The notes: a model not told the origin generated them from the letters alone. 64,000 bases of DNA from Fibrobacter sp. UWT2 (GCF_900142545.1 NZ_FRBF01000001.1:1-64000); one strand, 5' to 3'; numbered from the stretch's first letter, positions 34,601 to 43,200 are shown. Program-made: numbers and translations.

Positions 34601-37329
34601 CCTATTACGTAAGTTCCAGTTCTGTTTCAGCTGTTTCCAGTTCTAGTGCAAAGAGTAGCTCCTCTAGCTTTAATTATGCGGAAGTAATTCATGACCCTGA
34701 CTGGGTGGGGGATGCGTTGGAAGGTTGTGGAAACTTTTCTGATGGCGGACATACATATAATTATTTAAGCAACTGCTGGACCGTTAATGCGGGAACGGCG
34801 GGTGCAGTGGAGTTTGAAATAGATGACGACGGCTATGAGGTGCTCAAGTTCTGGTCTTCTTATGAAAGCAATAAGGCCTATGCATTGCAAGCTCGTCATA
34901 CAATAACCTTGACGAAGGGACATTCCTATAAGATTGTCGGGAACGGGTATCTTTTTGATGATGCAACATGGGACTCTGTCTATGTGGGCGTTATGCAGTC
35001 AACGACGCCGAATACGGTATACTTTGAACACCTTTTCTCTTTGGATGGAGATTTTGAATCGGATACTTATGATTATTGCGGCTCCACCACTTCGGCCACC
35101 TTCTATATCAATGGTGGTGCGCGTTATGGCGGATTTGCCATTCGAAATGTCAAGGTTGAAGAACGTGAAATTCAGTGCCCGGGAGAGGTTTATGCGAACC
35201 AGGTTGCTTATAGGAAAAATGGCTTCAAGGAATTCCTCCTGCGATTTGGAAACGATAATGTGGTTCAGTTTTTAGATCAGGATGGCAAGGTTGCTTATTC
35301 CGCTATTCCTGGTGAATCTTCCTTCTTTGCGGCGGGTGGTGTTCGAGTGCGTCCCGTAGAATTTACTGGTTTAGACAAGGTTGGTTCTTATATTGTGCGG
35401 CAGGGCGCGGATACCATCTATAAGGATCTTGTTGTGACTGATGCCCCTTATGAGGATATATTAAAGGCGTCTCTCAAATTCTTCTACTATCAACGAGCGT
35501 CCATGGATTTGGATTCGGTGTATGCGGGAGTCTACAAGCGTAGTGCGGGCCACTTGGATACGGCTGTCCGTGCGCATACTTCTACAGGGGATGATCGCGT
35601 GTTTAACAGTGGCAAGGGATGGTACGATGCCGGCGATTATGGAAAGTATATCGTCAATTCGGGTATAACCACTTACACGTTGCTCGCTTTGTACGAACAT
35701 TATCCCAACTACTTCAAGTCTCTCAAGTGGAATATTCCGGAAGAAGGAAATCTGCCCGATTTGCTTGCTGAAATAAAGTACAATTTGGATTGGATGCTCA
35801 CGATGCAGGCTCCTGATGGAGGCGTTTATCATAAGGTTTCGGGACTTGCGTTCCCCAAGACGGTTATGCCGGTTGATGATACGGGTAAGCGGTATGCAAT
35901 AGGTAAGAGTGTAACTGCTACTTACGATTTTGCAGCGGTCATGGCGAAGGCTTATCGCGTTTACAAAAAGTTTGATGCAGTGTTTGCAGAAAAATGTCTG
36001 TCTGCTGCGGAAAGGGCGTATGCTTGGGCCGGATTCAACCCGGAAGCGCTTTATTATGCGAATCCCATAGGAGTGGAAACGGGTGCTTACGAAGATGCGG
36101 ACGCTTCTGACGAATATCAATTTGCTTCGACGGAACTTTATGTTGTGACAGGAAATCCTGATTACAAAACGGTTGGGGTTTCGGGAGATGTTCCTTCATG
36201 GCAGAATGTCTATGGTCTCGCCAATTACGACAAGTCCGTTTATAAGGACAAGTATGGTGCAAGTGCTTACGAAAAATTGATTGCTACAGCGGACAAACTT
36301 GTTGAAAATGCAAGTAAGGGCTTTATGGTTCCTATGACTTCGGATGATTATGTGTGGGGCTCGAACGCCGTCGCTGCCAATCAGGGCGTGTGGCTGCTTC
36401 ATGCATACTATATGACAGAAGATGAAAGGTATTACAATGCTGCTGTTAATGTGGTGGACTATCTATTGGGCGAAAACCCGCTTGGTATGAGCTTTGTCAC
36501 CGGATTCGGTTCTAATTCTCCACAAAATCCGCACCACAGAATTTCCCAGGCTGACAGAATCAAGGCTCCTGTGCCCGGTATGCTGGTGGGTGGTCCGCAG
36601 AATAAGGACAATAGCGATGTTGGCTCTAGCTGTAGTTATTCCAGGACTTATCCGGCGACGGCTTATTATGACAATAGCTGTAGCTATGCGACTAATGAAG
36701 TGGCTATCAACTGGAATGCTCCTCTTGCTTACCTTGTGGGTGCTTTGGAAGCGCTTGCAACAGGTGAAACTCCAACATTTGCTGAAATCCCTGTTTACAC
36801 GGGAAGTTCTTCAAGCAGCTCGGTTGTGTCGTCTTCGAGCCAAGCGAAGTCTTCGTCGTCTGTGGCTCCGTCCAGCAGTTCTCAGGCGAAATCGAGCAGC
36901 TCTGTCGCACCTTCTAGTTCTTCAGTGAAGTCCAGCTCGTCTGTGGCTCAGTCCAGTAGTTCTCAGGTGAAGTCGAGCAGCTCTGTCGCTCCTTCTAGCT
37001 CTTCAGTGAAGTCCAGCTCGTCTGTGGCTCAGTCCAGCAGTTCTCAGGCGAAATCGAGCAGTTCTTCTGCAAAGCAAGGTTCGTCCTCGTCCTCGAAGGG
37101 AACGGGTTTTGTCAGGAATGCTGTACGGCCTACGTTCAACCTCGCGGTAAACGGTATGACTCTCACGCTGACAAACACGCAGGGTGGCGTTGTTCGCATA
37201 TTCGATAGCCTTGGTCACCTGGTTACGGCTAGGTCGCTAGCCGATGCAACGACAAGCATTACCTTGCAGACTCCCGGCAGTTACATTGTCCGAGTGAACG
37301 GGATAAGCAAGAGTGTGACGCTGAAGTAA
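31624..37329 (+). CDS. Giant secreted GLUG-repeat / family 9 glycoside hydrolase (cellulase) with T9SS-like sorting tail
   Basis: The protein has 1,901 residues. Order: signal peptide (1-18); about 17 GLUG-type repeats (about 95-690, for example GGFIGMVYGKVSIDSCVNNG); Flg_new/InlB-like beta modules (about 775-990); polyserine linker (about 996-1016); a beta-sandwich resembling CBM4/9 (about 1022-1180); Ig-like CelD_N domain (from about 1185); GH9 catalytic domain. GWYDAGDYGKY gives Asp1335 and Asp1338 (general base), PHHR is at 1636-1639, and NEVAINWNAP gives Glu1692 (acid). A long polyserine linker (about 1725-1820) precedes a 65-residue Por-like C-terminal sorting domain. It probably hydrolyses beta-1,4-glucan outside the cell; the GLUG part may anchor or bind. 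Confidence 0.85.
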   Translation: MLKKLIAALLFVCPLVFANWEGDLLKPTSRDIDGKTFYELSSPEHLAWFAMQVNKGNVEYNAILKDDIVIWETPVSALTTEWIPIGTADSKYAGVFDGDGHKISGIYIAESQLYAGLFGAVAKGSVIKNLTLENVSITSSTMGSSTSFSGGIVARFAGDSLLNCEFNGFVRDTNYAAGIAGAILGTSYIGNVRNNGTIEGAYSAGGLIGIAAQGSSTTIKNSVNDGSVSGRDNGGFIGMVYGKVSIDSCVNNGDVLTDSAGSSGGFIYGIAKNSSLTSIKNSVNRGYVVSGYESKEGLVVGGFVAVNEGVLEIDNCVNEGKVSKNKKNSGVGGGFVGWGRNNVSITRSVNKGNVYAGRSAGFIGKTDSVGVYLIKDCVNEGQIGSGILSSIQTNSGFVTNATGRFTIDGVVNKVDIVGGLVAGIVGVFRGGSYSYSNSYTSVLNLKNAVNEGNLTGMTNVGGIVGKIFNISESDHGNYVHQLTNVVNRGHLSLVTKGGCDIGGILSYNSDSSTVMTNVKNYGDIFIYTSPAGAYCSGNGYYGGIVGYGYYTKILDSENHGNIDYIDESGLATKTGYFGGLVGYRTWSVNRSNNYGNIYVQPSADTSGKHYFASGIVGYFPDTVDYCINEGRIEIVGKESYSALAAGISQYTLVAGANINRGNVIVRWASNDSNVAALYRDSRKNAYFAGAYSTADSIMASGKNVAGASVNTCSYMDRSRLGIDSMGTNTKTTSEMQNLDFAWLLNTCNGKTLNQKFWSWNGSGYPVFADDKNRPIYKVSFLDSSKTIRVKTYYIGTSYTDYTGHLASPISEPDPTVVDDELKFDYWVSKGKAFKTDDVMTGDDSLYAVFSEISSEPGLVQFVVEGDTVLRYVLSGKSTSITMPSDDAPGRKLLGWYDGETAVGTIGKSRSFSTPVVLVAKFEYSRYAIDFMNGLDVLQNDSVSYGELPVYKGETPVSKDYEFAGWNPVVAPATRDVRYMAYFTDPNAEPYSFAYYVSSSSVSAVSSSSAKSSSSSFNYAEVIHDPDWVGDALEGCGNFSDGGHTYNYLSNCWTVNAGTAGAVEFEIDDDGYEVLKFWSSYESNKAYALQARHTITLTKGHSYKIVGNGYLFDDATWDSVYVGVMQSTTPNTVYFEHLFSLDGDFESDTYDYCGSTTSATFYINGGARYGGFAIRNVKVEEREIQCPGEVYANQVAYRKNGFKEFLLRFGNDNVVQFLDQDGKVAYSAIPGESSFFAAGGVRVRPVEFTGLDKVGSYIVRQGADTIYKDLVVTDAPYEDILKASLKFFYYQRASMDLDSVYAGVYKRSAGHLDTAVRAHTSTGDDRVFNSGKGWYDAGDYGKYIVNSGITTYTLLALYEHYPNYFKSLKWNIPEEGNLPDLLAEIKYNLDWMLTMQAPDGGVYHKVSGLAFPKTVMPVDDTGKRYAIGKSVTATYDFAAVMAKAYRVYKKFDAVFAEKCLSAAERAYAWAGFNPEALYYANPIGVETGAYEDADASDEYQFASTELYVVTGNPDYKTVGVSGDVPSWQNVYGLANYDKSVYKDKYGASAYEKLIATADKLVENASKGFMVPMTSDDYVWGSNAVAANQGVWLLHAYYMTEDERYYNAAVNVVDYLLGENPLGMSFVTGFGSNSPQNPHHRISQADRIKAPVPGMLVGGPQNKDNSDVGSSCSYSRTYPATAYYDNSCSYATNEVAINWNAPLAYLVGALEALATGETPTFAEIPVYTGSSSSSSVVSSSSQAKSSSSVAPSSSSQAKSSSSVAPSSSSVKSSSSVAQSSSSQVKSSSSVAPSSSSVKSSSSVAQSSSSQAKSSSSSAKQGSSSSSKGTGFVRNAVRPTFNLAVNGMTLTLTNTQGGVVRIFDSLGHLVTARSLADATTSITLQTPGSYIVRVNGISKSVTLK
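36805..37080 (+). repeat. Polyserine linker DNA repeat in the cellulase gene
   Basis: Alternating blocks encode SSSSQAK, SSSSVAP, SSSSVK and SSSSVAQ. Segments of about 80-100 bp recur nearly identically (for example GTGAAGTCCAGCTCGTCTGT at several places), indicating recent tandem duplication. Confidence 0.75.
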
Positions 37330-37369
37330 GCCTAATTGCCCCTTAACGTTTGTTTTGGGGCTTTTCTAT
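37066..37369 (+). repeat. 3' module shared with the second GLUG gene (copy 1)
   Basis: From the end of the polyserine linker through the sorting domain, stop codon and terminator, this segment is almost identical to 42051-42355. By eye there are about 18-20 differences in about 245 bp after the linker. The matching extends into non-coding DNA. Confidence 0.85.
37338..37367 (+). terminator. Terminator of the cellulase gene
   Basis: GCCCC (37338-37342) and GGGGC (37357-37361) with a TTTTCT tail follow the stop codon by 8 nt. The stop codon of the convergent DinD-RhuM gene lies inside this hairpin. Confidence 0.7.
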
Positions 37370-38740
37370 TTCAAGTTTCTTGACCACTTTGTCGAAATCA
37401 GAAAGAAATTCGCGATCCTGAACAAGTTTGAACTTGTCATATTCCGCAAAGGCTTTTTGCTTTGCGTCTTCTGCGGATACGGTTCCGGCGTTCTGGAGAA
37501 TGTCGTACTTGTAAAGTCCGAGAAATTCCTCCAGTTGCTGCCGCCAGTCACTCATGCTCATGATGATGTGGCGTTCTGCCTGGCTTTCGGCTAAGTCCAG
37601 GAATGCGGTCGAGATTCGATTCAGAGCAGTGACCTCCTTGTCGGAGAGATAGTTCTTTGCGACAATCGTATCGGATCTTTGCACGCGTCCGTCGGGCGCC
37701 CTTTTCCACGTGGTTAAACCCATGTGCGGCCTTTCGGCATCTGCCCTGGAGTAGATGATTTCGGCGGCAGTCTGGTGTGTGACCGCCCAGTGCATCATGT
37801 TCTGGACAATCTTGAAGAACTGCTGCGTCGTTTCGGCTTTGGGGTCGTAGTCGGCGCTGCATTCCGCATAGATGTCGGTAATCTTTTGGTAGTACCTGCG
37901 TTCCGACGCCCGGATTTCACGAATCCGTTCCAGCAAGTCGTCGAAGTAATCCTTACCAAAGTGCGTCCCCTGCTTGAGGCGTTCGTCGTCAAGCACGAAC
38001 CCCTTCACGATCATTTCTTTCAGCACCGTTGTTGCCCAGATGCGGAACTGGGTCGCCTGGTAACTGTTCACTCGGTAGCCGACGGCGATAATGGCGTCGA
38101 GATTATACAGCATTTGCGGGCGGGTTACCTCACGTTCACCTTCGTTTTGAACTATCCCAATTTTTCGGATAGTTGCCGTTTCGGTAAGTTCTCCCGATTC
38201 ATAAATTTCTTTAAGATGGTAGTTTACGGTTCTTACATCAACCCCATACAATTCCGCCATGCGTTTTTGAGGCATCCAGAATGTGTCGCTGTTGAAAATC
38301 ACCTCGATACGCGATTCCCCTTGACTCGTCTTATATAGCAGAATGCTTGAAAAATCGGCGTTTGCGGCGGTTGGGAGCGGTTTTTCGCCCTGAGAAAAAT
38401 AGGCCAAGGCAACTTGCACTTGAGGCTTTTTGCGGTCGGCATTTCCAGCGACTAAAAGACATGCTTCGCGGGAAAGATGGACGTTTTCCACCTCGCGGAA
38501 AGCCCCAGACCCGAGCTTGACCATTTCAACCACCCGGTTAAAATGGTTTTCCAAGTTCATGCCTTTTGCCTGTGCCGACGTCGTCGATTTATCCAGAATA
38601 CGGCTGAATTTTTGGTAGGTGCTATAGCCCAGGGCGGAAGATAGTTCCCTCGCGCTCCAGAAAATGCGCCCGTCGGCATCAGTTCTTTTGATTTGGTCAA
38701 AATCGGACTGTAACGGCAAAATCACGTTTTCGTTCTGCAT
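37343..38740 (-). CDS. DinD-RhuM fusion protein
   Basis: The protein has 465 residues. Residues about 10-120 match DinD-type (DNA-damage-inducible protein D) domains: FWSARELSSALGYSTYQKF, NHFNRVVEMVKLGSGAFREV, LSREACLLVAGNAD. Residues about 135-290 match the RhuM family: EVIFNSDTFWMPQKRMAELYGVDVRTVNYHLKEIYESGEL with a helix-turn-helix look, then NLDAIIAVGYRVNS and RIWATTVLKEMIVKGFVLDDERL. The C-terminal helical part (RYYQKITDIYAECSADYDP onward) is the usual RhuM extension. RhuM is known from Salmonella pathogenicity island 3 and from mobile or defence-associated loci; its biochemistry is not settled. It lies between two GLUG genes, convergent with the first. Confidence 0.85.
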   Translation of the reverse strand: MQNENVILPLQSDFDQIKRTDADGRIFWSARELSSALGYSTYQKFSRILDKSTTSAQAKGMNLENHFNRVVEMVKLGSGAFREVENVHLSREACLLVAGNADRKKPQVQVALAYFSQGEKPLPTAANADFSSILLYKTSQGESRIEVIFNSDTFWMPQKRMAELYGVDVRTVNYHLKEIYESGELTETATIRKIGIVQNEGEREVTRPQMLYNLDAIIAVGYRVNSYQATQFRIWATTVLKEMIVKGFVLDDERLKQGTHFGKDYFDDLLERIREIRASERRYYQKITDIYAECSADYDPKAETTQQFFKIVQNMMHWAVTHQTAAEIIYSRADAERPHMGLTTWKRAPDGRVQRSDTIVAKNYLSDKEVTALNRISTAFLDLAESQAERHIIMSMSDWRQQLEEFLGLYKYDILQNAGTVSAEDAKQKAFAEYDKFKLVQDREFLSDFDKVVKKLEIEKPQNKR

Positions 38741-38914
38741 AAAACACCCTGTTTATACATTTGTTCACTATAAATATACGCAAAAAGTGGGATGCTGTCA
38801 ATAGATGGGGATTTCTGGCTGGAAACACGCTAAAACTCGTAAAATGTATCGTTTTCTTTGCAAAGCCGACTGCGATAATATATATTTAGGAATAATCTTT
38901 CCAAGGAGCCGCCT
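38741..38914. promoter_or_regulatory. Divergent promoter region of DinD-RhuM and the second GLUG gene
   Basis: AATATATATTTAGG (38876-38889) is a candidate -10 region for the plus-strand gene, whose ATG at 38915 is preceded by AAGGAG. AT-rich sequence near 38755-38780 probably serves the minus-strand gene. No operator is obvious. Confidence 0.4.
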
Positions 38915-41900
38915 ATGACCGCCCAGATCTGCCCCTCCCGTCCGAGTCGTTTCTCGACTTTCAAGGCAATCATCCTCTGCCTGCTGGCAGGGCTTTCTTT
39001 ACCAACCATGCTATATGCAGATTGGGATGGTGGTGTAAAAAAGCCCTCGATTATCGAAAAAGATGGCAAGACATTCTATGAAATCGAGTCAGCCGAAAAC
39101 CTAGCGTGGTTTGCGACGCAGATAAATAAGGGTAATACCGGTTATAACGCAGTCTTGAAAAGAGATATTGCCATTGTGGACACTGCTGTGGGGGCGAATT
39201 CAGTCAAATGGACGCCGATTGGAGATGCAGATAGTGTTAGTTACAAGGGTGTGTTTGACGGTGATGGGCATACGATTTCGGGAGTTTATTCAAATGCAAA
39301 GTATGCAGGTTTCTTCGGGTTTATTGGACCTGGCGCGGTTATTAAAAATCTAAATCTTCAAAATGCATTGGTTCAAAGTTATTTTGGAGTAACATCTAGA
39401 GCAGGCCTACTGTCTAGTATGTTCTCTGGAGATTCCGTTATTAATGTTTCTGTTGCGGGAACTGTTTCGGATACCACATATGCAGGAGGTCTTGCCGCCA
39501 TTATCAAGAGCAAGGCTTATATTGACGGCTTTAGGGGCGATGTTTACTTTGTAGGAAAAGCAAAAAAATATAACGAATATATTGTATATTCTACAAAACA
39601 AGTTGCTGGTGGTGTCGCTGCGCTGGTGTTGGATTCCGTAAGGATTTTGAATAGTCGTGTTTCAGGAAGTGTGGATAGCACTGACGTAAGGGGGTATGTG
39701 GGGGGATTTATCGGAATCGACTCCGCGTATGCCTATTTTGAAAACGATACCAACGATATTAATATGAAGTTGGGCAGTTATCCTTATATCTTGGGTGGGT
39801 ATGTGACACGAGTGACTGTTAGGGCCGCTGCTGATTTTGTTGGGTGTCTAAATCGGGGGAATATTTTGGGAGCATCTAATAATGTTGCTGGTTTTGTGGG
39901 CAAAAATGAAGGAAACCTGTCGTTTTCAAAATCTACGAACGAAGGAACTGTTAAGATGACTGCGTCATCGTTGGCTTATGCGGGGGGATTTGTCGGCCAG
40001 TCCCGTTTAGATAAGGATTCTGATACGATTGAGGTTTCTTTTGAGTATTGCATAAATAAAGGTTATGTTTATTCGCCTCACAGTTCCGGTGGATTTGTGG
40101 GAGGCGCCTTTTACACAAAGCAGAGCATTACTGCTTCTGAAAATGCAGGTAAAGTGAGCGGGAAGGAATATGTAGGGGGCTTTGTTGGTTATGTATCGAG
40201 CCATTTAACTTACATTGATTATAGCCGAAATACGGGAAACATTGTTGGCCCCAAAGTAGGCGGTTTTGTTGGGGTTACATACGGAAAAGTTACTATTGAC
40301 CATAGCATAAATGATGGCAATATTTCTGGACTCGGGAGCTATACGGCGGGTTTTATCTCTTGCATAAATAAGAATGCTCCTACAGTTAATGTTAAAAATT
40401 CCGCCAATAGAGGGAAAATTACTGCGGGCGACGAATCTGACGTTGGCGGTATTCTTGGTGCAACAGGTGGTTCTAATGCCGTTGCTACAAATTGTGAAAA
40501 CTATGGAGAAATTTTAGTTGAGTCTACGGATTCTTCTTCAATAGCAAATGTTGGGGGCATAATAGGTAATTATGGAACAGCAAAAAATTGTAGAAATTAT
40601 GGAAACATAACCACATCGATTGCTTCTCCGCATGTAGGCGGTATTGCTGGTTATGGCGGTCATGCAGAAAGGTGTATTAATAAAGGAACAATTACGGCAA
40701 ATGCTAAAGGTGGTCAGATTTGCGCTGGCGGAATTGGTGGGACTGCAAGTACGCTGCTTTCGTTGAATGAAGGACGTGTGGTCGCGCATGCAACGAGTTC
40801 AACTGCTGCAAAGTGTTATGTTGCCGGCATAACGGTAAGTGTGATTTCGTCATCACGTTTTAAAATGGGAGGAAACATCAATAAAGGAACTGTCGCGGTG
40901 GATGGCGGTGTAGGACATGTTTATCCTTTGTTTGGGACTACGACTTCGGCAAGAGCCATGGCAGGTAGTATTTCGTTGTCTGATTCCATTGTCAATAACG
41001 GTCGACTGACAGCAGGCTCTACACGGCGTGCTGACAAGGACACCGTCGCGATGTGTTCTTTCTTTGATAAAGATGCTTTATTGGTAGAGGATGATTCGCT
41101 TGGATTTGGCGTATCGGCAGCTGAAATGCAAACTGAGGAATTTGCGTGGCGTTTGAATACATGTAACGGCAAAATCAAGAATAATGGTTATTGGAGTCAG
41201 CGTGGTGAAAATTATCCGATTCACGCAGATTTGGATAATCGTGCAATACGAAAAATTACATTCAGGGATTCGTCCAAGGTGATAAATGTCAAAGATTACA
41301 TAGTCGGTGAAAGCTTTACGGATTATACTGGAAAAATTATCCATATGCCTGAATCGCCGAATCCAAGCGATGCCGATGAAGACTTGAAATTCGGCTATTG
41401 GGCTGTGGGAAATGATATTATAGATGAAAATACTGTAATCCTTAATGAGTTCTCTGTGTATGCCTTCTACGTGTCAAAAAAATCGCCTCCCGAAATTTTG
41501 GTATTCAATCAAGATGGCGATATTCGCACAAGTTATGCTATTTATGACAAGACTACAGAAATTTCGTTGCCGAGTGCGCTTTCTAAAACAGGCTACGAGT
41601 TTATTGGATGGTACAATGGTGACCAGTTTGTGGGTACTACAGGTACAAAAATTATTCCAAATGGTTTGTCCGTACTAAATGCAAAATATGAGCCGATTTT
41701 ATACAAGATATCTTTTATGAACGGATCGGAAGTTTTACAGATGGAAAATCTCGCTTACGGGAAAATACCTGAATACAGGGGACAGAAACCGTCTAGTGGC
41801 AATGCCGATTATGTCTTTGATGGATGGACACCTCTTGTTGCGGCAGTTTCTTCAGATATAAACTACTATGCGCATTTTGCAAGTATTGTCGTTGAAAGTT

Positions 41901-42316
41901 CCTCAAGCGTTGCATCGAGTTCGTCACAGATGCCGAGTAGCAGTTCTGTGATTGCATCTAGTTCTTCTGATGAGTCCTCTTCGAGCAAGGCCGAGACTTC
42001 GTCTTCTGCAAAGTCTGAATCATCTTCCTCGTCGAAGGAGAATAGTAGTTCCTCTGCAAAACAGGATGCGTCTTCGTCTTCGAAGGGAACGGATGTTGTC
42101 TGGAATGCTGTACGGCCTACGTTCAACCTCGCGGTAAACGGTATGACTCTCACGTTGACAAACGCGCAGGGTGGCGTTGTTCGCATATTTGATAGCCTTG
42201 GTCACCTAGTTACGGCTAAGTCGCTAGCCGATGCAACGACAAGCATTACCTTACAGACCCCTGGTAGCTACATTGTCCGCATGAATGGCATGAGCAAGAT
42301 CGTGTCGCTGAAGTAA
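38915..42316 (+). CDS. Secreted GLUG-repeat protein with T9SS-like sorting tail
   Basis: The protein has 1,133 residues. A basic signal peptide (cleavage near residue 37, LYA-DWDGG) leads into a segment homologous to the start of the cellulase protein (DGKTFYEIESAENLAWFATQINKGNTGYNAVLK). About 18 GLUG-like repeats (about 100-680), Flg_new/InlB-like modules (about 750-990, AGWTP/GWYNG motifs), a polyserine linker (about 995-1065) and the same 65-residue C-terminal sorting domain follow. No catalytic domain is present, unlike its paralogue. Probably displayed on or released from the surface; adhesion to plant fibre or cells is a guess. Base composition is AT-rich compared with housekeeping neighbours. 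Confidence 0.85.
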   Translation: MTAQICPSRPSRFSTFKAIILCLLAGLSLPTMLYADWDGGVKKPSIIEKDGKTFYEIESAENLAWFATQINKGNTGYNAVLKRDIAIVDTAVGANSVKWTPIGDADSVSYKGVFDGDGHTISGVYSNAKYAGFFGFIGPGAVIKNLNLQNALVQSYFGVTSRAGLLSSMFSGDSVINVSVAGTVSDTTYAGGLAAIIKSKAYIDGFRGDVYFVGKAKKYNEYIVYSTKQVAGGVAALVLDSVRILNSRVSGSVDSTDVRGYVGGFIGIDSAYAYFENDTNDINMKLGSYPYILGGYVTRVTVRAAADFVGCLNRGNILGASNNVAGFVGKNEGNLSFSKSTNEGTVKMTASSLAYAGGFVGQSRLDKDSDTIEVSFEYCINKGYVYSPHSSGGFVGGAFYTKQSITASENAGKVSGKEYVGGFVGYVSSHLTYIDYSRNTGNIVGPKVGGFVGVTYGKVTIDHSINDGNISGLGSYTAGFISCINKNAPTVNVKNSANRGKITAGDESDVGGILGATGGSNAVATNCENYGEILVESTDSSSIANVGGIIGNYGTAKNCRNYGNITTSIASPHVGGIAGYGGHAERCINKGTITANAKGGQICAGGIGGTASTLLSLNEGRVVAHATSSTAAKCYVAGITVSVISSSRFKMGGNINKGTVAVDGGVGHVYPLFGTTTSARAMAGSISLSDSIVNNGRLTAGSTRRADKDTVAMCSFFDKDALLVEDDSLGFGVSAAEMQTEEFAWRLNTCNGKIKNNGYWSQRGENYPIHADLDNRAIRKITFRDSSKVINVKDYIVGESFTDYTGKIIHMPESPNPSDADEDLKFGYWAVGNDIIDENTVILNEFSVYAFYVSKKSPPEILVFNQDGDIRTSYAIYDKTTEISLPSALSKTGYEFIGWYNGDQFVGTTGTKIIPNGLSVLNAKYEPILYKISFMNGSEVLQMENLAYGKIPEYRGQKPSSGNADYVFDGWTPLVAAVSSDINYYAHFASIVVESSSSVASSSSQMPSSSSVIASSSSDESSSSKAETSSSAKSESSSSSKENSSSSAKQDASSSSKGTDVVWNAVRPTFNLAVNGMTLTLTNAQGGVVRIFDSLGHLVTAKSLADATTSITLQTPGSYIVRMNGMSKIVSLK

Positions 42317-42355
42317 GCCTAATTGCCCCTTAACGTATGTTTTGGGGCTTTTCTG
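42051..42355 (+). repeat. 3' module shared with the cellulase gene (copy 2)
   Basis: This is the counterpart of 37066-37369, including the sorting domain, the stop codon and the GCCCC/GGGGC terminator. Confidence 0.85.
42325..42354 (+). terminator. Terminator of the second GLUG gene
   Basis: GCCCC (42325-42329) and GGGGC (42344-42348) are followed by TTTTCT. It differs by one base in the loop from the terminator at 37338. Confidence 0.75.
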
Positions 42356-42443
42356 CAAAAGCCTCAATTTTGTAAACTTTTATTTCTTACGATATTGTTG
42401 CAAATTTTACCAAAGTCACAAAAATTTTGTGGCCGGTGTTTGC

Positions 42444-42465
42444 TATATTGTTGTCAAACAACAAG
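42444..42465 (+). promoter_or_regulatory. Promoter and inverted repeat of the tol operon
   Basis: TATATT (42444-42449) is a likely -10 box. TTGTTG-TCAAA-CAACAA (42449-42465) is a perfect 6-bp inverted repeat at the expected transcription start, either an operator or a 5' hairpin. Confidence 0.45.
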
Positions 42466-42499
42466 ATACGAGTCTTTTTCCGGCTAACGGGAGGTGATT

Positions 42500-43192
42500 T
42501 TGAACAATTCGGTACCTTTACTCCAGATGCTTACGCAGTCCGACATTGCGACGATTGTAATTTTGGGCATTTTGGCGGTCATGTCGCTCGGTTCGTGGGG
42601 CATTATCATCGTAAAGTACATCGTGAACATGAAGAATCAGCGTGCGAACGTGGTGTTCTTCCGCAAGTTCGTGAATGTACGTCAGTTCGTGGAACTGCAG
42701 AGCCTTTGCGAAAACGAAGACGACAGCGCACTGAAGAGCCTCACTTCTGAAGTGCTGAAGGAAGCTTCCAAGTTCAGTAACTTTGTGAGTTACGACTCTA
42801 TCCAGCACCGTGCATCGCTTCTGGAAGATACCATCCAGCGTTCGATCGAAGGCCTGCGCCTGACCGAAGACCGCTACTTGGGCTTCTTGGCCACATGCTC
42901 CAACCTCTCTCCGTTCTTCGGACTTTTGGGTACGGTGTGGGGAATCATGGTGGCCTTCTTCCAGATCGGTCAGCATGGTTCGGCAGACCTGACTGTGGTT
43001 GCTCCGGGTATCGCTATGGCTTTGATTACTACGGTTGCAGGCCTTGTGGTTGCAATTCCCGCATCTGCCGGCTATAACTACTTCACTGCCCGCAACGGTC
43101 AGAACGAAATTTCGTACTTCAACTTTGGCTCCCAGGTGCTCAGTCTCTTTAAGCGCGGTGACTTGCTCGCCCTTGAAGAAGTGGCCGGCTAG
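42500..43192 (+). CDS. tolQ: Tol-Pal proton channel subunit TolQ (MotA/TolQ/ExbB family)
   Basis: The protein has 230 residues if started at TTG 42500, which has GGGAGG 5-6 nt upstream; GTG at 42494 overlaps that site and is less likely. Three membrane helices are visible: about 15-38 (ATIVILGILAVMSLGSWGIIIV), about 135-155 (NLSPFFGLLGTVWGIMVAF) and about 168-190 (PGIAMALITTVAGLVVAIPA), the conserved MotA/ExbB core. With TolR it forms the proton-driven motor of the Tol-Pal system at the division site. First gene of a six-gene cluster. Confidence 0.92.
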   Translation: MNNSVPLLQMLTQSDIATIVILGILAVMSLGSWGIIIVKYIVNMKNQRANVVFFRKFVNVRQFVELQSLCENEDDSALKSLTSEVLKEASKFSNFVSYDSIQHRASLLEDTIQRSIEGLRLTEDRYLGFLATCSNLSPFFGLLGTVWGIMVAFFQIGQHGSADLTVVAPGIAMALITTVAGLVVAIPASAGYNYFTARNGQNEISYFNFGSQVLSLFKRGDLLALEEVAG

Positions 43193-43200
43193 GAGGCATA

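Noticed and set aside
37343-38740. A defence island around the RhuM fusion
   Set aside because: No restriction, toxin-antitoxin, Cas or other known defence gene lies nearby; the neighbours are surface proteins and the tol operon.
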